Assembly (NCBI RefSeq): GCF_009758415.1
Contig: NZ_WQRF01000001.1
Location: forward strand, 372,001-436,000
Length of the DNA stretch: 64,000 nt
DNA from: Devosia marina
GTDB taxonomy: Bacteria; Pseudomonadota; Alphaproteobacteria; Rhizobiales; Devosiaceae
Direction of reading: 5' to 3'
The position numbers and the translations under genes are program-made. Positions within the stretch are counted from its first letter, which is position 1, and every line of letters begins with the position of its first letter. The notes beneath the pieces were generated by a model, which saw nothing but the letters and a program-made list of their open reading frames with translations, ran no database searches and was not told the origin of the DNA. Below, one piece after another: positions 44,278 to 52,535 of the stretch.

Positions 44278-44298
44278 CCGCTCCCTTTTCGGGAGCGG
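44278..44298 (-). promoter_or_regulatory. Intercistronic stem-loop between ectD and the aspartate kinase
   Basis: CCGCTCCC (44278-44285) pairs perfectly with GGGAGCGG (44291-44298) around TTTTC. It lies in the 70-base gap after ectD, only 11 bases before the kinase start, and no T-run follows it. It may adjust translation or decay of the downstream part of the operon. Confidence 0.5.
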
Positions 44299-44336
44299 AG
44301 CCATTTGATTGGTCGTTGGCGATAGAAATACCGGCC

Positions 44337-45266
44337 TTAGCTGATCTTGCCGGTCTCGATGCTGATCGGACCCTTGGGGTCACGCGAGCTTAGGAAGGCA
44401 GGGCGGGGTGCCTTGGCAGCGAAGGGCTGCACCACCCGGTTGGACCAGGCGTTATAGACGAAGAAGGCATTTGAGCGCGGGAAGGGCGTGATATTGCCGT
44501 TCGAGCCATGCATGGTGTTGCAGTCGAACAGCACCACGGTCCCGGCCTTGCCCGAGGCATAGTCAATGCCGTGTTCCTTGGCCATCTTCGTCAGCGCGTC
44601 ATGCGAGGGCACACCGATTTCCTGCTTCTTGAGCGAGGTCTTGTGGTTGTCCTCGGGGGTCTCGCCGGCACAGGCTATGAAGTTCTTGTGCGTGCCCGGC
44701 ATCAGCATCAACGGACCGTTTAGCGCGTCATTGTCCGTGAGCAGGATCGAGGCCGAAATGGCGCGCATGCGCGGCATGCCGTCCTCGGCGTGCCAGGTCT
44801 CGAAATCGGAGTGCCAGTAGAACTCCTTGCCCGTAAAGCCCGGCTTGTAGTTCAGGCGCGACTGGTGGAGATAGACCTCGTCATCGAGCAGGAAGCTGAC
44901 GGCGCCGGCAATGCGGCGGTCGCTGGCGAGGCGCGCAAAGAGCGCGTTCTCTTCATCCAGCCGGAAGACGGTGCGCACCTCGTTCGAGCCGGGCTCGGTG
45001 ATCACATTGTCTTCGGCGATCTTCGCCTCGCCCGAACGCATATGGGCGGATTCCTTCTGCAGCGCAGCAACTTCGGCCGGCGAAAAGACATCCTTGAGGA
45101 CCAGATAGCCGTTCTTCTCAAAGCTCTCGGTCTGCGCACGCGTCAGTGGCGCTTCCGGGGTCCAGTTGCCCCAGACGACGGGGTCTTTGCGCTCCTGCCA
45201 CTTTTCGGCCGGCAGGCGCGTGGGATAGTCATCATGATTGGCGGTGTCGAAAGCTGACTGGGTCAT
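44337..45266 (-). CDS. ectD: Ectoine hydroxylase
   Basis: EctD converts ectoine to 5-hydroxyectoine with Fe(II), 2-oxoglutarate and oxygen. The 309-residue protein has the EctD signature FYWHSDFETWHAEDGMPRMR near residues 149-168, which carries the iron ligands His and Asp, and the third iron ligand His in DCNTMHGSNGN near 255. Length and motifs match characterised EctD proteins. It follows ectC by 38 bases. Confidence 0.96.
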   Translation of the reverse strand: MTQSAFDTANHDDYPTRLPAEKWQERKDPVVWGNWTPEAPLTRAQTESFEKNGYLVLKDVFSPAEVAALQKESAHMRSGEAKIAEDNVITEPGSNEVRTVFRLDEENALFARLASDRRIAGAVSFLLDDEVYLHQSRLNYKPGFTGKEFYWHSDFETWHAEDGMPRMRAISASILLTDNDALNGPLMLMPGTHKNFIACAGETPEDNHKTSLKKQEIGVPSHDALTKMAKEHGIDYASGKAGTVVLFDCNTMHGSNGNITPFPRSNAFFVYNAWSNRVVQPFAAKAPRPAFLSSRDPKGPISIETGKIS

Positions 45267-45304
45267 GGTTCTCGCCTTTCAGTTGGAGTTTTCGGGGAAG
45301 ACGT

Positions 45305-45697
45305 TCAGGCGTCTTCTGGAGCCGGGGCGTAGGAGCCGTCCTCGCGGTGCACTTCATTGCCGGTGACCGGTGGGTTGAAGCAGCACGCCATCACCATCTC
45401 GCTCTTGGCGGTCAGGCGATGCTTGTCGTTGAGGTTGAGCGCATACATCACTCCGGGGCGGATCTGGTGCACCACGCCGGTATCGAGTTCCTCGATCGAG
45501 CCTTCACCCGAGATGCAATAGACGCTCTCGAAATGGTGCTTGTAGTGGAACACGTGGCTGGTGCCTTCGTGAATGCGGGTGATGTGGAACGAAAAGCCCA
45601 TCTCGTCGCCGGCCAGCAGCAGGCGCGTGCTGTCCCAGCCATTGGAGTTGACGAGGCGGTCGCCCAGGCGGGCGGATTCAAGATCGCGTACAATCAT
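45305..45697 (-). CDS. ectC: Ectoine synthase
   Basis: EctC cyclises N-gamma-acetyl-diaminobutyrate to ectoine. The 130-residue cupin begins [20 protein letters not shown] and contains [21 protein letters not shown] near 27 and [15 protein letters not shown] near 66-80, with a glutamate and a histidine at likely iron-ligand positions. ATG 45697 gives the normal length; the frame extends upstream inside ectB. It lies 13 bases after ectB. Confidence 0.96.
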   Translation of the reverse strand: MIVRDLESARLGDRLVNSNGWDSTRLLLAGDEMGFSFHITRIHEGTSHVFHYKHHFESVYCISGEGSIEELDTGVVHQIRPGVMYALNLNDKHRLTAKSEMVMACCFNPPVTGNEVHREDGSYAPAPEDA

Positions 45698-45710
45698 CGC
45701 TGGCTTGTCC

Positions 45711-47000
45711 TTATTCGGCCGCCGCGCGGTGAGACCCCAGGACCGCGTCGAAGGCGGTCTCCATGACGTCGATGCCGGCGGTAAGCTGGTCGAGGGAAAT
45801 GGTGAGCGGGCAGAGCACCTTGACCACTTCGTCAAAGCTGCCCGAGGTTTCGATGATCAGGCCCTTGGCAAAGCAGGCCTTGCAGATCGCAGCGGCGTTT
45901 TCGCCCGAACCGGTGTCGATACCGACCATCATGCCGCGGCCCTTCGTTGTCAGGCCATGCTCGTCGGCAATGGCGGCCAGGCGCTCGCCAAGATAACGGG
46001 CCTTTTCCTTCACTTCCGAGATGAACCTGTCGTCAGACCAGAACTTCTCAAGCGCCGCAGCGGCCGTCACGAAGGCATGGTTGTTGCCCCGGAAGGTGCC
46101 GTTGTGTTCGGCCGGCTTCCAGATGTCGTGCTCCGGCTTGATCAGCGTCATGGCCAGCGGCAGGCCCATGCCCGAAAGCGACTTGGCCATGGTGATGATG
46201 TCGGGCGAAAGGCCCATGCCGTCAAACGAGAAGAACCCGCCCGTGCGGCCGCAACCGGCCTGAATGTCGTCGATGATGAACAGGGCACCGTGCTTGCGGG
46301 CAATCGTCTGGATCTGGCGCAGCCATTCGGGGGAGGCGGCATTGAGCCCGCCTTCACCTTGAACGGTCTCGACGATGATCGCCGCCGGCGCGTCGATGCC
46401 GCTGGACGGATCGCTCAATTCGCGCTCGAGCAGGTCGGCCGTGTTGATGTCGGGACCATGATAGCCGTCATAGGCGGCCCGGGTAACGCCGGAGAGCGGC
46501 GTCGCTGCGCCACCGCGATGCTTGCCATTGCCAGTTGCGGCCAGCGCGCCCAGGGTCACGCCATGAAAGCCATTGGTGAAGGCGATGGCATTGGTGCGGC
46601 CGGTGACCTTGCGAGCCAGCTTCATTGCCGCTTCCACCGCATTGGCGCCGGTCGGACCGGTAAACTGAAGCTGATGGGTCATACCGCGCGGGCGCAACAC
46701 CAGCCGCTCGAAGGTCGATAGAAAGTGCTCCTTGGCGTCAGTGAACATGTCCAGGCCATGCGCGATGCCGTCGTTGGAGATGTACTCGATCAGCGCCGAT
46801 TTCAGGTCCGGGTCGTTATGCCCATAATTGAGCGTCGAGCAGCCGGCGAGAAAATCGGTATAGGCCTTGCCATTGGTGTCGAAGATGGTCGAGCCAAGGG
46901 CACGGTCGAACACCTTGGGGAAGCTGCGCGAATAGGACCGCACGCGGCTTTCGACGCGCTCAAAGGTATTGATAGGCGTGATGGTTGCTGTCGTGGCCAT
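45711..47000 (-). CDS. ectB: Diaminobutyrate-2-oxoglutarate transaminase
   Basis: EctB makes L-2,4-diaminobutyrate from aspartate semialdehyde and glutamate with PLP. The 429-residue class III aminotransferase shows [16 protein letters not shown] near residue 48, the PLP-phosphate region [31 protein letters not shown] near 230 and the PLP lysine in [14 protein letters not shown] near 258. GGAGACG eight bases before the ATG decides the start at 47000 over an ATG ten codons upstream. Confidence 0.96.
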   Translation of the reverse strand: MATTATITPINTFERVESRVRSYSRSFPKVFDRALGSTIFDTNGKAYTDFLAGCSTLNYGHNDPDLKSALIEYISNDGIAHGLDMFTDAKEHFLSTFERLVLRPRGMTHQLQFTGPTGANAVEAAMKLARKVTGRTNAIAFTNGFHGVTLGALAATGNGKHRGGAATPLSGVTRAAYDGYHGPDINTADLLERELSDPSSGIDAPAAIIVETVQGEGGLNAASPEWLRQIQTIARKHGALFIIDDIQAGCGRTGGFFSFDGMGLSPDIITMAKSLSGMGLPLAMTLIKPEHDIWKPAEHNGTFRGNNHAFVTAAAALEKFWSDDRFISEVKEKARYLGERLAAIADEHGLTTKGRGMMVGIDTGSGENAAAICKACFAKGLIIETSGSFDEVVKVLCPLTISLDQLTAGIDVMETAFDAVLGSHRAAAE

Positions 47001-47055
47001 GGGGAACGTCTCCTGGACGTGGATAGTCAAAGGGCTAGGTCTGAAAGTCGTGCGA

Positions 47056-47631
47056 TCAGGCGCTCGTAAGCGCCGTCACCTTCTCGGGGCTGAACGGACC
47101 GATGCTGACGGCGTATTCGCTGTCGTGCAGTCCGTCGAAATGGGCGTCTTTTTCGAACAGCTCGACCTGGCGCATCTGCGCGTCGAGCCTGCGGGCGATC
47201 GCTGTGAACAGGCCCCAGCTCGCCTCGTTGTCATGGGTGATGGTGCATTGCAGCGTAGTCACCGCGCGGCAGGCCGGGCGGGCCAGCACGTCGCCGATCA
47301 GGCGGCGGCCAAGACCCTGGCCGCGGGCGGCGTCGTTGACGCAGACCTGCCAGACGAAATAGGTGTCGGGATGCTCAGGGGGGACGTAGCCCGAGAGCCA
47401 GCCCACCACCTTGCCGTCCTGCTCCGCAATGGCGCAGGTGGCGGCAAAATGGGTGGTCTGCAACAGGTTGCAATAAAGCGAATTGTCATCGAGCGCGCTG
47501 GTGGCACCGATGAGCTTCCACACCTTTGAACCATCGGTACTGATGGGGGTGCGAATGCTCGCTTGCGGGGCACTTGCGGTTTGCCGGTGCAGGGCACTGG
47601 CATCGAACAGCGCTGAGTTGCCGTAAATCAT
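47056..47631 (-). CDS. ectA: L-2,4-diaminobutyrate acetyltransferase
   Basis: EctA acetylates diaminobutyrate, the second step of ectoine synthesis. The GNAT domain is clear: IRTPISTDGSKVWKLIG at its start, GYVPPEHPDTYFVWQVCVND near residue 83, the acetyl-CoA loop ARGQGLGRRLIGD, and TITHDNEASWGLF near 140. The start is uncertain. ATG 47631 gives 191 residues, the usual EctA length; in-frame starts at 47703 and 47790 would add 24 or 53 residues encoded by AT-rich sequence that looks regulatory. None of the three has a good ribosome site. First gene of the ectoine operon. Confidence 0.9.
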   Translation of the reverse strand: MIYGNSALFDASALHRQTASAPQASIRTPISTDGSKVWKLIGATSALDDNSLYCNLLQTTHFAATCAIAEQDGKVVGWLSGYVPPEHPDTYFVWQVCVNDAARGQGLGRRLIGDVLARPACRAVTTLQCTITHDNEASWGLFTAIARRLDAQMRQVELFEKDAHFDGLHDSEYAVSIGPFSPEKVTALTSA

Positions 47632-47910
47632 GGTGGCGAAAGTTAGCTTGTTAAAACTAAATTTCAACCCAGGCGGTGCGACAAAATCTGACGCCTGCGT
47701 CATGCTGGTGTCAGAAACCCGTGATCTACCGTATGAAATCAAGGGGTTGCGCGGAACGCAGTGTGCCAAATTATTTTCTGTATGCGCCATTTTTGCTTAG
47801 TCGTATAAAAACAGGTTAGATATAGCTAAGGAATGGTGAACCCTTGTGAAGGCGCTTGGGTTCCCTGAATTCTGACGATAATATGGTGAGGAAGACTCTG
47901 GAGTAGGCTA
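47632..47910. promoter_or_regulatory. ectA/MarR divergent control region with TTAG-CTAA palindromes
   Basis: This AT-rich spacer carries two inverted repeats with the same half-site: TTAGATATAGCTAA at 47815-47828 and TTAGCTTGTTAAAACTAA at 47643-47660. Inverted half-sites of this kind suit a dimeric MarR regulator, and the divergent gene is a MarR of the ectoine type. The second repeat would overlap a possible ectA promoter, with TTGTCG and TTTAGT 17 bases apart just upstream of 47631. These are sequence observations; binding is inferred. Confidence 0.5.
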
Positions 47911-48414
47911 TTGGAAGATCGGACCAAATTGGCCCTGACTGCGATGCGCAAAATTCTGCGCGCGACCGAGTCGAACTCCAAACAGTTGATGCGCGAAACC
48001 GGGCTGACACCGTCCCAGCTGATCTTCATGCAGATATTGGATGGTGAGCAGGAAAAGACCGCCGGGCATGTGGCGAGCCGCATGGGCATCACCCAGGCTA
48101 CCACCACGGCGCTGCTGCAAAAGCTCGAAACAACCGGCATGATCCAGCGCCGGCGCGGCGAGAAGGATCGCCGGCAGGTGCTGCTGTCGCTGACTGACAA
48201 GGGTCAGAAAGTGCTGGCGATCGCGCCCGACGGCGTGCACGCGCAGTTTCACCAGCAGTTTTCCGATCTCAAGGAGTGGGAACAGATCATGCTGATCGCG
48301 GCGCTCGAACGCGTCGCGGACATGCTCGGTGGCGACCACCCCGATGCGGCAGCAGTAATCGACCATGTCGCCGAACTGGCCGGTGAAGTGCCACTCGAAC
48401 CTGAGCAGCCCTGA
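47911..48414 (+). CDS. MarR-family regulator of ectoine genes (EhuR/CosR-like)
   Basis: This is a 167-residue winged-helix regulator. The N-terminus TKLALTAMRKILRATESNSK is characteristic of regulators paired with ectoine clusters. The DNA-binding part is near residues 35-95 (MGITQATTTALLQKLETTG and the wing RRRGEKDRRQVLLSL). It probably represses ect/ehu transcription at low osmolarity. The start is a TTG seven bases after GGAG. It is divergent from ectA, and its stop lies three bases from the stop of the GFA gene. Confidence 0.86.
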   Translation: MEDRTKLALTAMRKILRATESNSKQLMRETGLTPSQLIFMQILDGEQEKTAGHVASRMGITQATTTALLQKLETTGMIQRRRGEKDRRQVLLSLTDKGQKVLAIAPDGVHAQFHQQFSDLKEWEQIMLIAALERVADMLGGDHPDAAAVIDHVAELAGEVPLEPEQP

Positions 48415-48417
48415 ACC

Positions 48418-48810
48418 TCAGGCTGCGCTTCGTCCTGATCCTTCCCGGTCTCTCAAATAGGTCCGTACGCCGTCAAAGGGCGGAAGCCATGCTTCCCGGC
48501 GGATCGTCCAGAGTTCGTATGTCGGGCGGAACTGATCGATCGCGTCCAGGGCACCTAGATGGATCTCGATTTCATCGCCGCTCTTGGAAAACACCGAAGA
48601 ACCGCAGCGGGGGCAGAAATGTCGGCCCCGATATGAGCTCGTCCCTCCGGTCTTGGATACCGCAGCTTCGGCAAATATGGCGGAGGCATGAAACAAGGCC
48701 CCATGATGCTTACGGCAATCCAGGCAGTGGCAGAGCCCTACGCGATAGGGTGCGCCCGTCGCCTCGAACCGCACGGCGCCACAGAGGCATCCTCCAGTCG
48801 TCCGGTCCAT
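48418..48810 (-). CDS. GFA-fold zinc-binding protein
   Basis: This 130-residue protein has the Gfa/CENP-V cysteine pattern: GGCLCGAVRFEA near residue 7, CHCLDCRKHHGALF near 27-40 and CPRCGSSVF near 66-74. The family binds zinc; one member assists glutathione-formaldehyde adduct formation, but most are unassigned. AAAGGTGA precedes the ATG. It is transcribed away from the small-RNA candidate. Confidence 0.85.
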   Translation of the reverse strand: MDRTTGGCLCGAVRFEATGAPYRVGLCHCLDCRKHHGALFHASAIFAEAAVSKTGGTSSYRGRHFCPRCGSSVFSKSGDEIEIHLGALDAIDQFRPTYELWTIRREAWLPPFDGVRTYLRDREGSGRSAA

Positions 48811-48853
48811 GATTGGTCACCTTTCACGCACGGGTCGGGGCGGTCGCCTAGTG

Positions 48854-48971
48854 TACCGGTCTTTGTGGAACCTGATCGTGCCGACCCCGTTTAACCACTA
48901 CTGGAACGCGATTGAAACATATCGAAGACCGGTAAAAGACCCCGAGGGTGCCACCACCTCCGGGGTTTTTT
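48854..48971 (+). ncRNA. Candidate structured small RNA with intrinsic terminator
   Basis: A 10-base-pair perfect closing stem (TACCGGTCTT at 48854-48863 with AAGACCGGTA at 48925-48934) encloses about 60 bases. A terminator hairpin follows: ACCCCGAGG at 48939-48947 pairs with CCTCCGGGGT at 48957-48966 with one bulge, then six Ts. No plus-strand coding region precedes it, so the terminator would have no gene to end unless a short RNA is made here. No open frame with a ribosome site is present. A good promoter is not visible, which lowers confidence. The GFA gene is divergent. Confidence 0.35.
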
Positions 48972-48983
48972 GTTGTGCGGCGC

Positions 48984-49469
48984 TCAGAGGGACTTCGCTA
49001 CTTCTTCGAGTTGCGCGGCGCATAAACCCCACCCCTCATGGAACCCCATCTTCTCATGCGCCTCGCGGTCCTCGACGCTCCAATGGCGCGCGGTCGCCGT
49101 GTAGCGCGTCTTGCCGCCTTCGGCCTCGAAGGTCAGCACGCAGGTAAAAAAGGGCTTCTCTGATGGTTGCCAGTCGCCGATATAGGCATCGGTAAATACC
49201 AGCTTACGGTTCGGGATGATTTCGAGATATTGACCCGGACTGGGATATTCGGTCCCGTTCTCGTCGGCCATTACCACCAGATTGGTGCCGCCGGGGCGCA
49301 GATCGACGCTGGCGCGCGGTGTGGACCAGGGTTTGGGCGCGAACCAGCGTGTCATCAGGTCCGGTTCGGTCCAGCAGCGATAAACCGCTTCTGGGGAGGC
49401 ATCGATCAGGCGCGTCAGCACCAGATCGCGATTGCTGTCGGGGTCGGGATCATTGGCTGGAGTGGTCAT
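48984..49469 (-). CDS. SRPBCC/AHSA1-domain protein
   Basis: This 161-residue protein is a single START-like (AHSA1) domain: LTRLIDASPEAVYRCWTEPD near residue 18, WFAPKPWSTPRASVDLRPGG near 43, and the C-terminal helix EKMGFHEGWGLCAAQLEEVA. Such domains bind hydrophobic ligands; the ligand is unknown. Related genes often sit beside an ArsR regulator, which is absent here. AAGGTGA lies before the ATG at 49469. Confidence 0.85.
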   Translation of the reverse strand: MTTPANDPDPDSNRDLVLTRLIDASPEAVYRCWTEPDLMTRWFAPKPWSTPRASVDLRPGGTNLVVMADENGTEYPSPGQYLEIIPNRKLVFTDAYIGDWQPSEKPFFTCVLTFEAEGGKTRYTATARHWSVEDREAHEKMGFHEGWGLCAAQLEEVAKSL

Positions 49470-49594
49470 TGCATGTCACCTTTGAGATGATGGTTCACAA
49501 AGGCGACGAGAGAGCCAACGGCACATCGACATTTGCTGCGGCTTTTTTTGGCGCGGCGAACCAGGATTTTCAACCGCATCGGCAGCCATCCTTC

Positions 49595-50494
49595 TTACTG
49601 GCAGCCCATATCCGCCAGAATAGGCCGCAACTGACCCTGATTCTGTCTCAGCAGGGCCTCTGCTTCGGCAGGGCCGCTGGCGCCGCTGGCAATGAGAATG
49701 GCCGGCTTGACCGCGCCGGCACTGGCCGCCAGCGCTGATTGGGCTTTGGCCTCGTCCACCCCGGCAATCGCCGCGACGATTCCGCAGGCGCGCTTACGCA
49801 GCTTTTCATTGTCCGCCACCACATTGACCATATAGCCGTCATGCACATGGCCGAGCCGAATGGCCATCAAGGTCGAGAGCATGTTGAGCGCGATCTTCTG
49901 CGCAGTGCCTGCGCCCATGCGCGTGGATCCGGCAATGACTTCGGCCGGGGTGGACAAACAGATCGCCGCATCAACCAGTTCGAACAGGGGTGCACCGGCA
50001 TTGTTGGCAATGCCGATCGTGCTGGCGCCAGCCGCGCGGGCGACTTCAATTGCGGCAAGCGGGTAGGGGGTCTGTCCGCTTGCTGTCACGGCAATCAGGC
50101 AATCATTTGCATTTAGTGCCAGGGCCTCGGCGGCCTCTCTGGCGGCCGGGGCATCGTCTTCAGGGCCGCCGCGCATGTCGCGCAAGGCGTCCATGCCACC
50201 GGCTAGCAACACCACGATCCGATCAAGCGATATGCCGTAGGTGCCCGGCAATTCCAGCGCATCGGCAAGGGCCATCAGGCCCGAACTGCCGGCGGCGGCA
50301 TAAACCAGTCGTCCGCCATTGCCCAGCGCACGCGCCGCCAAATTGGCGCCGCGCGCAATTTCGGGAACAGCGGCTTCGACACACTGGGCCGCTTCCGCCT
50401 GGCCCTTCGCCAGCAAGGACAGGATTTCCGTGTCACTCTGCAGCTCCAGACCAATGGCCTTTGCGTGCCGGGCTTCGGTTCGCCTGTCTGTCAT
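49595..50494 (-). CDS. murQ: N-acetylmuramic acid 6-phosphate etherase
   Basis: MurQ removes the lactyl ether from MurNAc-6-phosphate, giving GlcNAc-6-phosphate for peptidoglycan recycling. The 299-residue SIS-fold protein has YAAAGSSGLMALADALELPG near residue 65, the catalytic Glu region DAPAAREAAEAL near 115, and AEVIAGSTRMGAGTAQKIAL near 183-202. A NagQ-type box lies 22-39 bases upstream of the ATG. Its product feeds nagA and nagB-II, encoded divergently. Confidence 0.92.
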   Translation of the reverse strand: MTDRRTEARHAKAIGLELQSDTEILSLLAKGQAEAAQCVEAAVPEIARGANLAARALGNGGRLVYAAAGSSGLMALADALELPGTYGISLDRIVVLLAGGMDALRDMRGGPEDDAPAAREAAEALALNANDCLIAVTASGQTPYPLAAIEVARAAGASTIGIANNAGAPLFELVDAAICLSTPAEVIAGSTRMGAGTAQKIALNMLSTLMAIRLGHVHDGYMVNVVADNEKLRKRACGIVAAIAGVDEAKAQSALAASAGAVKPAILIASGASGPAEAEALLRQNQGQLRPILADMGCQ

Positions 50495-50515
50495 CCGCTG
50501 CTCCTGTCTGGCTCT

Positions 50516-50533
50516 AATGCCAAAAAAATACCA
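50516..50533 (-). promoter_or_regulatory. NagQ box upstream of murQ
   Basis: On the minus strand this reads TGGTATT, four bases, TGGCATT, that is, the direct repeat TGGTATT-N4-TGGTATT with one mismatch. This arrangement is the operator I know for the GntR-type regulator NagQ. It lies directly upstream of murQ, suggesting repression of murQ by the divergent regulator. Confidence 0.65.
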
Positions 50534-50638
50534 CTTATCACGATCACTACGCCAAGGGATAAAGCGCCGGGCTCAAAAGCACAATATCCACAGCGGGATG
50601 GGCATGTTGGCGTAAGTTTGCCAAATGGGCTTGGTAAA

Positions 50639-50656
50639 TGGTATTTTATTGGTATT
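50639..50656 (+). promoter_or_regulatory. NagQ box upstream of nagQ-nagB-II-nagA
   Basis: TGGTATT-TTAT-TGGTATT is a perfect tandem repeat with 4-base spacing, 69 bases upstream of the regulator start. It matches the NagQ operator pattern exactly and indicates autoregulation of the operon. Confidence 0.75.
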
Positions 50657-50724
50657 ATATGTGCAGCGCCATCCTGGCGCATCAGTCTTGCCGGTCTTGC
50701 TGAATGGCCGGCCAAGGAGGTCGC

Positions 50725-51510
50725 TTGACTGAACAGTCCGGCACGATGTTTGGCGAAGGTCCGGTCGTTCTGCCGATCGGCGGGCCGCTCTATCTGCAGC
50801 TCAAACGCTGGATAGAAGATGCCATAAAGCGCGGACATATCAACCCCGGTGATGCCTTGCCGTCCGAACGGGACCTGGCGCAGCGCGCCGACGTGTCCCG
50901 GGTTACCGTGCGCAAGGCGGTGCAGCAACTGGTGCATGAAGGGGTTCTGGTTCAGCGTCACGGCTCGGGCACTTTCGTTGCGCCCGAAACCCAGCGCGTC
51001 GAACAATCCCTCTCCCAGCTTACGTCCTTCACCGAGGATATGGCGCGGCGCGGCATGGCGGTGCGGGCCGAATGGCTCGAGCGCGGACTTTATGTGCCCT
51101 CTCCGGAGGAAACCATAATTCTGGGCCTCGGTGCGGGCGATCGCGTGGCGCGCATTGCGCGTCTTCGGCTGACCGGGGAGACCCCCCTGGCCATCGAGCG
51201 CGCCAGTCTCTCCATGGCTGTATTGCCCGATCCGATGAGCATTGCGGATTCGCTCTACAAGCACCTTGAAAAGACCAATATGCGGCCGGTTCGCGCCATT
51301 CAGCGCATTCGCGCTTCCAATATCGCGGAAGAGGATGCCCATTTGCTGCAGGTGCCGGTCGGCTCGGCTGGCCTGCATATCGAGCGCATTTCCTATCTCG
51401 GCACTGGCCGCGTCGTCGAATTCACCCGCTCCATCTACCGGGGCGACACCTATGATTTCGTCGCCGAGCTCCGGCTTGGAGACACCAGCAATGGAGCACT
51501 CGGATCGTGA
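50725..51510 (+). CDS. nagQ: GntR-family amino-sugar regulator (NagQ-like)
   Basis: This is a 261-residue GntR/HutC-type repressor. The winged helix at about 20-85 has LPSERDLAQRADVSRVTVRK. The UTRA ligand domain follows (about 100-250, with the conserved RLRLTGETPLAIERASL near 147). A perfect AAGGAGG just upstream decides for a TTG start at 50725, although an ATG exists seven codons earlier. GlcNAc-6-phosphate or a related sugar phosphate is the likely inducer. The stop overlaps nagB-II by 4 bases (GTGA). Confidence 0.87.
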   Translation: MTEQSGTMFGEGPVVLPIGGPLYLQLKRWIEDAIKRGHINPGDALPSERDLAQRADVSRVTVRKAVQQLVHEGVLVQRHGSGTFVAPETQRVEQSLSQLTSFTEDMARRGMAVRAEWLERGLYVPSPEETIILGLGAGDRVARIARLRLTGETPLAIERASLSMAVLPDPMSIADSLYKHLEKTNMRPVRAIQRIRASNIAEEDAHLLQVPVGSAGLHIERISYLGTGRVVEFTRSIYRGDTYDFVAELRLGDTSNGALGS

Positions 51511-52535
51511 CCACTCAGACCTTTATGCGACAGGAAATCGATCAGATCCCGCAGGTGGTGGCCGGTTTCCTCGATGCCTCTGCCCTAACCTTGGACGCTG
51601 CTGCTACGCGCCTGCGTGACCTTGATCCGGCCTTGCTGGTGACCGTGGCACGCGGCTCCTCGGACCATGCTGCCACCTACCTCAAATATGCCTTTGAATT
51701 GACGTTGGGCCTCCCCGTCGCTTCAGTCGGACCCTCGGTCGCCTCGATCTATGGCAAGGATTTGCGCCTCGACCGGGCCGCGGCCATCGCCATCTCCCAG
51801 TCGGGCAAGAGCCCGGACATTGTCGGCATGGCCCAGTCGGCTAAGCGCAATGGCGCCACCACCATCGCCATCACCAACACGGCCGGTTCGCCCCTAGCCG
51901 AAGCCAGCGACTTCACCATCGACCTGCATGCTGGCCTCGAAAAAAGCGTCGCCGCCACTAAGACCTTCGTGACCTCGGTGGTCGCCGGTCTCGCCTTGCT
52001 GGCGCGCTGGAGCGGGGATGCCGATCTCGCCCGTGCCGTGGCCGCCTTGCCTGAAAGCCTGTCGCGTGCCGTGGCCTGCGACTGGTCGGAAATGGTGGGC
52101 GCGCTGGATGGCCACAGCGCTCTTTATGTTCTTGGACGCGGCCCCGGCTTCGCCATCGCCAATGAGGCGGCCCTCAAATTCAAGGAAACCTGCAACATTC
52201 AGGCCGAATCCTACAGTGCTGCCGAAGTCATGCATGGCCCCGTGGCCATTGTGACGCCGGGCTATCCGGTGCTCGGTCTGGCCGCGCGCGATGCCGCCGA
52301 AACATCGGTCGCCGAAATGGCGCACAAGCTGGCCGGGCAGGGCGCCAAGGCATTTCTGACCAGCGACCTGCCGGGGGCCGCCAAGCCGCTCCCATTCGCC
52401 GCCACTGGCCATTCCATCACCGACCCGCTGGCGCTGATTGTCTCCTTCTATGGCTTCGTCGAAGCGCTGTCGCGCCATCGCGGCCTCAATCCCGACGTGC
52501 CGCCGGCGCTCAAGAAGGTGACAGAGACGGTATGA
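51507..52535 (+). CDS. SIS-domain glucosamine-6-phosphate deaminase (NagB-II type)
   Basis: This 342-residue protein has two SIS domains, like the isomerase half of GlmS but without the glutaminase part. Motifs include TVARGSSDHAATYLKYAFEL near residue 46, ISQSGKSPDIVGMAQSAKR near 95 and ATKTFVTSVVAGLALLARW near 150, plus NIQAESYSAAEVMHGPVAIV near 230. In nag operons such proteins deaminate glucosamine-6-phosphate to fructose-6-phosphate. The GTG start overlaps the regulator stop, and its stop overlaps nagA, so all three are coupled. Confidence 0.87.
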   Translation: MTTQTFMRQEIDQIPQVVAGFLDASALTLDAAATRLRDLDPALLVTVARGSSDHAATYLKYAFELTLGLPVASVGPSVASIYGKDLRLDRAAAIAISQSGKSPDIVGMAQSAKRNGATTIAITNTAGSPLAEASDFTIDLHAGLEKSVAATKTFVTSVVAGLALLARWSGDADLARAVAALPESLSRAVACDWSEMVGALDGHSALYVLGRGPGFAIANEAALKFKETCNIQAESYSAAEVMHGPVAIVTPGYPVLGLAARDAAETSVAEMAHKLAGQGAKAFLTSDLPGAAKPLPFAATGHSITDPLALIVSFYGFVEALSRHRGLNPDVPPALKKVTETV

